Shown: piece after piece, positions 59,523-64,000 of the stretch
Numbering within the stretch: position 1 is the stretch's first letter
Layout: each line of letters begins with the position of its first letter
NCBI GenBank assembly: GCA_019637395.1
Contig: JAHBVR010000003.1
Location: 186,001 to 250,000 of the forward strand
Length of the DNA stretch: 64,000 bases
Origin: Vulcanimicrobiota bacterium
GTDB lineage: Bacteria; Vulcanimicrobiota; Xenobia; Xenobiales; JADMJV01
Direction of reading: 5' to 3'
Program-made: the position numbers and the translations under genes
Notes under the pieces: model-generated
Told to the model about the DNA's origin: nothing
The model's database searches: none
What the model saw: the letters and a program-made list of their open reading frames with translations, nothing else

Positions 59523-61250
59523 CTAGAGTGCCCAGAAGGGCAGAAAATAAGCCCTCAGCCAGCGCGGCCAGTGGATGCCCAGGCGCCGCCAATCCTCATC
59601 CAAACCGCTATTTTCGGCATGATACGCCTCGGCCCGGGCCAGCGCCCGCCGCGCCTGGGCCCGTTTACCCTGAGCCGTCCACAGCTTGCCCAACCACTGA
59701 TAAGCCGAGGCATACTGGGGGTAGTCCTTCAGGCTGTTCAGCCAACTCGCTTCCGCCTCGCCGAGGCGACCCTCGGCTTCCAAGGAGAAACCGTTCAAGA
59801 AGTCGCGTAAGTAGGCGGGCTGGGGTAGATCTGGAAAATCCTGGACCAGTTCATTGCGCACGTACAACTCCCCGATCAGATCGCTGGAAACGCAGGTCCA
59901 ATCGGCCGACACCTTGAGCTTCGACCACAACGGCGAACCGTCGGAATCCAACCGGTTGTTGACCACCGCCTGGATTTGATACTGGTCCAGCAACTGCAGC
60001 GCCCGCTCCCCACCCGTCCAGATCTCCTGATGGTCCGGCAACAAGCCGGGTTGCAGATAAACCTGATCGGTGCGACTGTCGATGAAAACTTTCTGGCGCC
60101 CGTCGAAATGATAAAGAAAATAGCCGGCCGCATTCATATCTACAAATACACGCAGACCATGCGGCCCCTGGGCGGTCAGAGCTGCCAGCCGCTCGCTGAA
60201 AGATTCCCGGCGCACCAGACCCGACAAGGGGAAGCGCAACACCAGCAATGCCATCGCCGCGTGCACGGTGAAGAGCAGCGCGGCCCCGGCCGTGATCGCA
60301 CGCAAGGGCCGGGGCAGGCTCAGGGCGGCCCAGGGAACCAACGTCACGCACAGTTGATATTGATGGCGCGTCGCTTGATTCATCAGAAACCCGATCACCA
60401 GCGTCACCAGCAGCGGGGTGACCTGCCGCTTGGAAAAGGCCCGGGCCCCACCTACCAGGGCCAACCCTAAAAGCAGGCGAGCCTGCCAGGTGCCGGGCGT
60501 GTTCCAGTGGGGAGGCTGCACCTCGGAAATAAGATCGCGCCAGGGCGATTTGACCAACATAAAGTGGATCGGGTAGAAAACCGTCTTCCAGCCCTGAGGA
60601 TTGACAAAAGTGGCAAGAAAACTCAGCCCTAAAATCTTCCACCAGAGCCAGTCCGGTTTTTGGGCCGCGCGCAGACGTTCCAGCGTGTGACCGACCGCAT
60701 ACAACCCCAACAGCAGGATGCCGGCCAGGCTGGCTACGTGCAAATTGAACCAGAGCCACATCAGCGGCGGCAGAGCCCAAAGCGCTCGATGCTTCTCCAG
60801 CCGGCCCAATTCCAGCAGGCTGGTCCAGAGGGTGGTGAAAAAAAGGCTGAGGGCAGCCGGGCGCAGGGCGATGCTATGGGCCCAGATCGAAGCCACCAGC
60901 ATGATCAGCAACCAGCTCTCGGCCGGGGCCCGACGGCGCAAGACGAAGGCTACCAGGGCGGCTCCCCCCAGCAAGCAGGCGCTGCGCAGCAGCATCAAAG
61001 CCGGTAAACCTCCGCGCTGGTACACGGGATAAAGCAACACCTGGAAAAGCCAGTCGATGCGAATCCAGGGATGGTTGGGCTCGGTGAAAGAATAGGGGTC
61101 GGTCAATTCCAGGCCGTGTTGCCAGAAGCGCCGCCCGGCGGCCAGATGCCACCAGATATCGGTCTCGGTGCCCGGGATGGGTGCCAGGCTCAGATTCAGC
61201 ACGACCAGGCCGGCACTCAGCCACCACCACCAGGAGAGCCACTTCACCAC
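59523..61250 (-). CDS. GT-C-like multi-pass membrane protein, paralogue B
   Basis: The 575 residues mirror paralogue A (46511-48241): a Trp-rich start (MVKWLSWWWWLSAG), ETDIWWHLAAGRRFWQHGLELTDPYSFTEP, DWLFQVLLYPVYQ, then MNAAGYFLYHFDGRQKVFIDSR, and the same TPR-like C-terminus ending YFLPFWAL. About ten transmembrane segments are visible. Its function is unknown; the fold suggests transfer of a lipid-linked sugar. It diverges from the NHLP adaptor gene by about 120 bases. Confidence 0.75.
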   Translation of the reverse strand: MVKWLSWWWWLSAGLVVLNLSLAPIPGTETDIWWHLAAGRRFWQHGLELTDPYSFTEPNHPWIRIDWLFQVLLYPVYQRGGLPALMLLRSACLLGGAALVAFVLRRRAPAESWLLIMLVASIWAHSIALRPAALSLFFTTLWTSLLELGRLEKHRALWALPPLMWLWFNLHVASLAGILLLGLYAVGHTLERLRAAQKPDWLWWKILGLSFLATFVNPQGWKTVFYPIHFMLVKSPWRDLISEVQPPHWNTPGTWQARLLLGLALVGGARAFSKRQVTPLLVTLVIGFLMNQATRHQYQLCVTLVPWAALSLPRPLRAITAGAALLFTVHAAMALLVLRFPLSGLVRRESFSERLAALTAQGPHGLRVFVDMNAAGYFLYHFDGRQKVFIDSRTDQVYLQPGLLPDHQEIWTGGERALQLLDQYQIQAVVNNRLDSDGSPLWSKLKVSADWTCVSSDLIGELYVRNELVQDFPDLPQPAYLRDFLNGFSLEAEGRLGEAEASWLNSLKDYPQYASAYQWLGKLWTAQGKRAQARRALARAEAYHAENSGLDEDWRRLGIHWPRWLRAYFLPFWAL

Positions 61251-61370
61251 GGGGCCGGTCTACGACGTGCTGCAGAGGTCTCCTAGCGCGCCTCTCTGGC
61301 CGGCACCGGCCAGTTGATGTGTTGCAGTGGCTGCGCAGGCGCTGAGAGGCTATTCTGCGAAACGGGGCCC

Positions 61371-62234
61371 GTGCTCTACCGGCCTAAGGCGATTGCCAAA
61401 ATTTCCTCTCCCGACGAGTTGGACCAGGTCCTAAAAATCGTCCCCACCAGTTCCTGGCTGGCTCTGCTGACCTTGCTGGCGGTTATCGCCACCGTCGTAG
61501 CCTGGGGGTATCTGGGCAGTATTCCCATCATTACGCGAGGGCCGGGCGTGCTGCTGGCCCGCGGCACCACTCACACGGTGGTTTCCATGGTAGCCGGCCA
61601 GGTGGTGGAGATGACCGCCGAACGCGGCGACCTTATCCGGGCCGGCTCGGTGGTGGCGCGGGTGCAGCCCCAGCAGAACTACCCCCAGACCGGCCGGGTC
61701 GACATTGTGGCCACCACCGCCGGACAGGTGGCCGAAGTCAATATCCGCAACGGTAGTTTCGTCAACATCGGCGAGCGCGTGCTGAGCACGGTCGAAGATT
61801 CAGCTCGCCTGGAGGCCGTGCTCTTCTTGCCGGCGGATCAGGGCAAGCGGGTCCGTCACGGCATGGAAGTGCGTCTCACCCCCACCACGGTCCGCCAGGA
61901 GCAATACGGCATGTTGCTTGGCCGCGTGCGCTACGTCTCCGACTACCCCATCACCGAGACCGAGATGACGGAAATCGTAGGCAATCCTGATTTAACCAAA
62001 GTGCTGGTCGGAGAAGGCGGCACCTTTGAAGCGGCCCCGATCGTGGCCCGTGTGGACCTGCAAGACGACGTCCGCACGCCCTCGGGCTATCGCTGGACCA
62101 GCAAAAAGGGCCCGAATTACCGGTTGACCTCAGGGCTTTTGTGTCAGTCCCAAGTCGTGACCGGCAGCGAACGACCGGTCGAGCTGGTCGTCCCCTGGAT
62201 CCGGCGACTGCTGGGCGAACCCGAAGTTCTGTGA
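61371..62234 (+). CDS. NHLP/NHLM-type secretion adaptor (HlyD family)
   Basis: Starting at GTG 61371 (ACGGGG upstream) the 287 residues begin LYRPKAIAKISSPDELDQVLKIV, a motif of NHLM bacteriocin-system secretion proteins, then one transmembrane segment (SWLALLTLLAVIATVVAWGYLG). The periplasmic part is HlyD-like with two lipoyl-type halves (VSMVAGQVVEMTAERGDLIRAGSVVARV, then VATTAGQVAEVNIRNGSFVNIGERV). It bridges the inner-membrane exporter to the envelope. It overlaps the exporter by four bases (GTGA). Confidence 0.85.
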   Translation: MLYRPKAIAKISSPDELDQVLKIVPTSSWLALLTLLAVIATVVAWGYLGSIPIITRGPGVLLARGTTHTVVSMVAGQVVEMTAERGDLIRAGSVVARVQPQQNYPQTGRVDIVATTAGQVAEVNIRNGSFVNIGERVLSTVEDSARLEAVLFLPADQGKRVRHGMEVRLTPTTVRQEQYGMLLGRVRYVSDYPITETEMTEIVGNPDLTKVLVGEGGTFEAAPIVARVDLQDDVRTPSGYRWTSKKGPNYRLTSGLLCQSQVVTGSERPVELVVPWIRRLLGEPEVL

Positions 62235-64000
62235 GGAAACGCACGCCGACCGTCATTCAGATGGAGGCGGCCGAATGTGGTCCGGCCTCCTTAGCCATGA
62301 TCCTGGCTTACTATGGGCGCTGGGTCAGCCTGGATGAACTGCGCGACCGCTGCGACGTCTCGCGTGACGGCAGCACCGCCTTGAATTTGCTCAAGGTCGC
62401 CCGCCAATTTGGTCTGGAGGCGGGCGGTTGCAAGTGCCAGCCTGAGGAACTCAAAAAAATGGAGCTGCCGGTGGTGGTTTTCTGGAATCTCAACCACTTT
62501 CTGGTGGTCGAAGGATTTCAGGGAGATCGGGTCTATCTCAATGATCCCGCTTCCGGTCCCAGATCGATTTCGTTTAAGGATTTCGACGAGAGCTTCACCG
62601 GGGTGGCGCTCACCTTCAAGCCCGGGCCGGAATTTCAAAAGGGCGGAGAGCCACCCTCCGCTCTGGCCGGGCTGCAGCGGCGCTTCCGCGGGGCCGCCGA
62701 GCCGCTGGTCTACCTGCTCACCACCAGCTTTCTACTGGTGGTGCCGGGTCTGATTACGCCGGCATTTCTGCAGATCTTCGTGGACGACATCCTGGGGCGG
62801 GCTCTGCATTCCTGGACCATGTGGCTGCTGCTGGCCATGCTGCTGACGGCCCTGGTCAGCAGCCTGCTCAACGCGCTCCAGGGCTACATTTTACTGCGCC
62901 TGGAGATCTTTCTCACCACCCGCAATTCCGCTCAATTTTTCTGGCACATGCTCAACCTGCCCATCCGCTTCTTTTCCAGCCGAATGGTGGGCGAATTGAG
63001 CAATCGCGTCAACTTGAATGACAAACTGGCGCAAATTCTAGCCGGTAAGGTGACGCTGGCGGGATTCCATCTGGTCATGGTGGGTTTTTACGCGCTGGTC
63101 ATGCTCTCCTACGACCGCACCATCACGGCCATCACCCTCTTGCTGGGCGCCATCAACGTGCTGGCCCTGGTGGTGGTGGGACGGCTGCGCACCGACTTGA
63201 ACGCCCGCTCTTTGGCTGACCAGGGAAAGCTACTGGGTGTGACCCTGGGAGCGCTGCAGGGCATCGAGTCGGTCAAGGCCTCCGGGCGCGAATCCGAACT
63301 GTTCTCGCACTGGGCCGGCTACCAGACGCGGGTGCTCAACGCCAGCCAATCCACCGGCTACATTCTAGCTCTGGTGGGCCTGCTGCCGCAGATGGCTACC
63401 GGTATCGGCAATGTAGCCCTGCTCGGCTACGGCGGTTGGCTGGTCATGCACGGTGTGCTCACGGTGGGCAACCTCATGGCCCTGCAGACCCTGCAGGCCA
63501 GCCTGCTGGGGCCGATCAACCAGTTGGTGGAACTGGCCGGGACTTTGCAGGAAGCGCGCGCCGACCTGAATCGCCTGGACGATAGCCTGGAGCAGAAAGA
63601 ACAAAGAAGCCCACAGTTGACTCCAGATGGACCCAGCCGGTTGAGCGGGCACATCGAGTTTCGCTCTATCACCTTCGGCTATCGCCGCCTGGCCGACCCG
63701 CTCATCAAGAACTTCTCTTTTGAAATTCAATCCGGCTCGCGCGTGGCCATCGTGGGAGCGACCGGCAGCGGCAAAAGCACCCTGGCCCGCCTGCTCACCG
63801 GCTTGTTTGAGCCCTGGGAAGGCAGCGTGCTCTATGATGGCTTCAAGGTTGAGGAATTGCCCCGGGTAGTACTTTCCTCCAGCGTCTCTTTAGTCGACCA
63901 GGACATCCTGCTCTTCGAAGGCACTTTGCGCCAGAACCTGAGCTTGTGGAATCCTGCCCTGTCCGACGAGGTGCTGCTGCAGGCCGCGCGGGACGCCTGC
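62231..64000 (+). CDS. NHLP-type C39-peptidase ABC exporter, 3' end off the window
   Basis: The first 590 residues are present. Residues 1-130 are a C39 peptidase with Cys16 (AECGPAS), His89 (NHFLVV) and Asp105 (NDPASG), which cuts leader peptides after GG-type motifs. Residues 155-440 have five or six transmembrane segments. The ATPase begins near residue 475 (IEFRSITFGYR) with Walker A GATGSGKST (509-517). The D-loop and signature lie beyond the edge. It forms a pair with the adaptor and should cleave and export a ribosomal peptide. No precursor gene lies in the window. Confidence 0.9.
   Translation, partial: MRKRTPTVIQMEAAECGPASLAMILAYYGRWVSLDELRDRCDVSRDGSTALNLLKVARQFGLEAGGCKCQPEELKKMELPVVVFWNLNHFLVVEGFQGDRVYLNDPASGPRSISFKDFDESFTGVALTFKPGPEFQKGGEPPSALAGLQRRFRGAAEPLVYLLTTSFLLVVPGLITPAFLQIFVDDILGRALHSWTMWLLLAMLLTALVSSLLNALQGYILLRLEIFLTTRNSAQFFWHMLNLPIRFFSSRMVGELSNRVNLNDKLAQILAGKVTLAGFHLVMVGFYALVMLSYDRTITAITLLLGAINVLALVVVGRLRTDLNARSLADQGKLLGVTLGALQGIESVKASGRESELFSHWAGYQTRVLNASQSTGYILALVGLLPQMATGIGNVALLGYGGWLVMHGVLTVGNLMALQTLQASLLGPINQLVELAGTLQEARADLNRLDDSLEQKEQRSPQLTPDGPSRLSGHIEFRSITFGYRRLADPLIKNFSFEIQSGSRVAIVGATGSGKSTLARLLTGLFEPWEGSVLYDGFKVEELPRVVLSSSVSLVDQDILLFEGTLRQNLSLWNPALSDEVLLQAARDAC

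Overview
The window is dense, high-GC (roughly 60% or more by eye) bacterial chromosome. Short gaps, many 4-bp ATGA/GTGA overlaps, frequent GTG and TTG starts, an intact dnaE, type IV pilin-like genes and signal peptides point to a free-living bacterium, probably diderm. Nothing here fixes the phylum. Sphingolipid-type genes, an NHLP-type exporter, zf-TFIIB kinases and many lineage-specific small secreted or low-complexity proteins would suit a deep-branching phylum (Eremiobacterota/Vulcanimicrobiota, Armatimonadota or Myxococcota-like). That placement is a guess. No rRNA, tRNA, CRISPR array, transposase or phage module was found.

Layout. 1-11 kb: an ATPase/DUF4143 protein, a CGEP-like S9 glutamyl endopeptidase, a Ser/Thr kinase with a zinc ribbon, an amino-acid permease, a Uma2 nuclease, and a sulfate-type ABC importer whose ATPase carries two universal-stress domains. 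11-18 kb: a ParDE module, a three-gene prepilin-like operon with a 975-residue PilX-like protein, and a PAS histidine kinase. 18-31 kb: several lineage-specific proteins, a GNAT-UPF0489 pair, a BpsA-family enzyme followed by a soluble FtsH-like AAA+ metalloprotease and a SNF2 ATPase, then VapBC with a clear operator. 31.5-32 kb: a decayed ParDE relic.

31.9-43.4 kb is the most interesting part. A leftward ACP plus a 1292-residue KS-ACP-DH-oxoamine-synthase fusion diverges from a rightward GNAT-like N-acyltransferase and a ketosphinganine-reductase-like SDR. Facing them is a tight six-gene leftward operon: DUF4173 membrane protein, FecR-like protein, glycosyltransferase, CDP-alcohol phosphotransferase, PAP2/IPC-synthase-like enzyme, flippase-like protein. 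Its promoter region holds two dyads. I read this as a pathway that builds a ceramide-like or polyketide-derived long-chain-base lipid and then adds a head group and moves it.

43-64 kb: two neighbouring Cys-rich exported proteins, a GH19-like hydrolase, two paralogous GT-C-like membrane proteins 11 kb apart, a methyltransferase and a second GT-C-like protein, dnaE, a mutarotase, a subtilase with a propeptide but no signal peptide, and at the right edge an NHLP-type HlyD adaptor and C39-peptidase ABC exporter that runs off the window.
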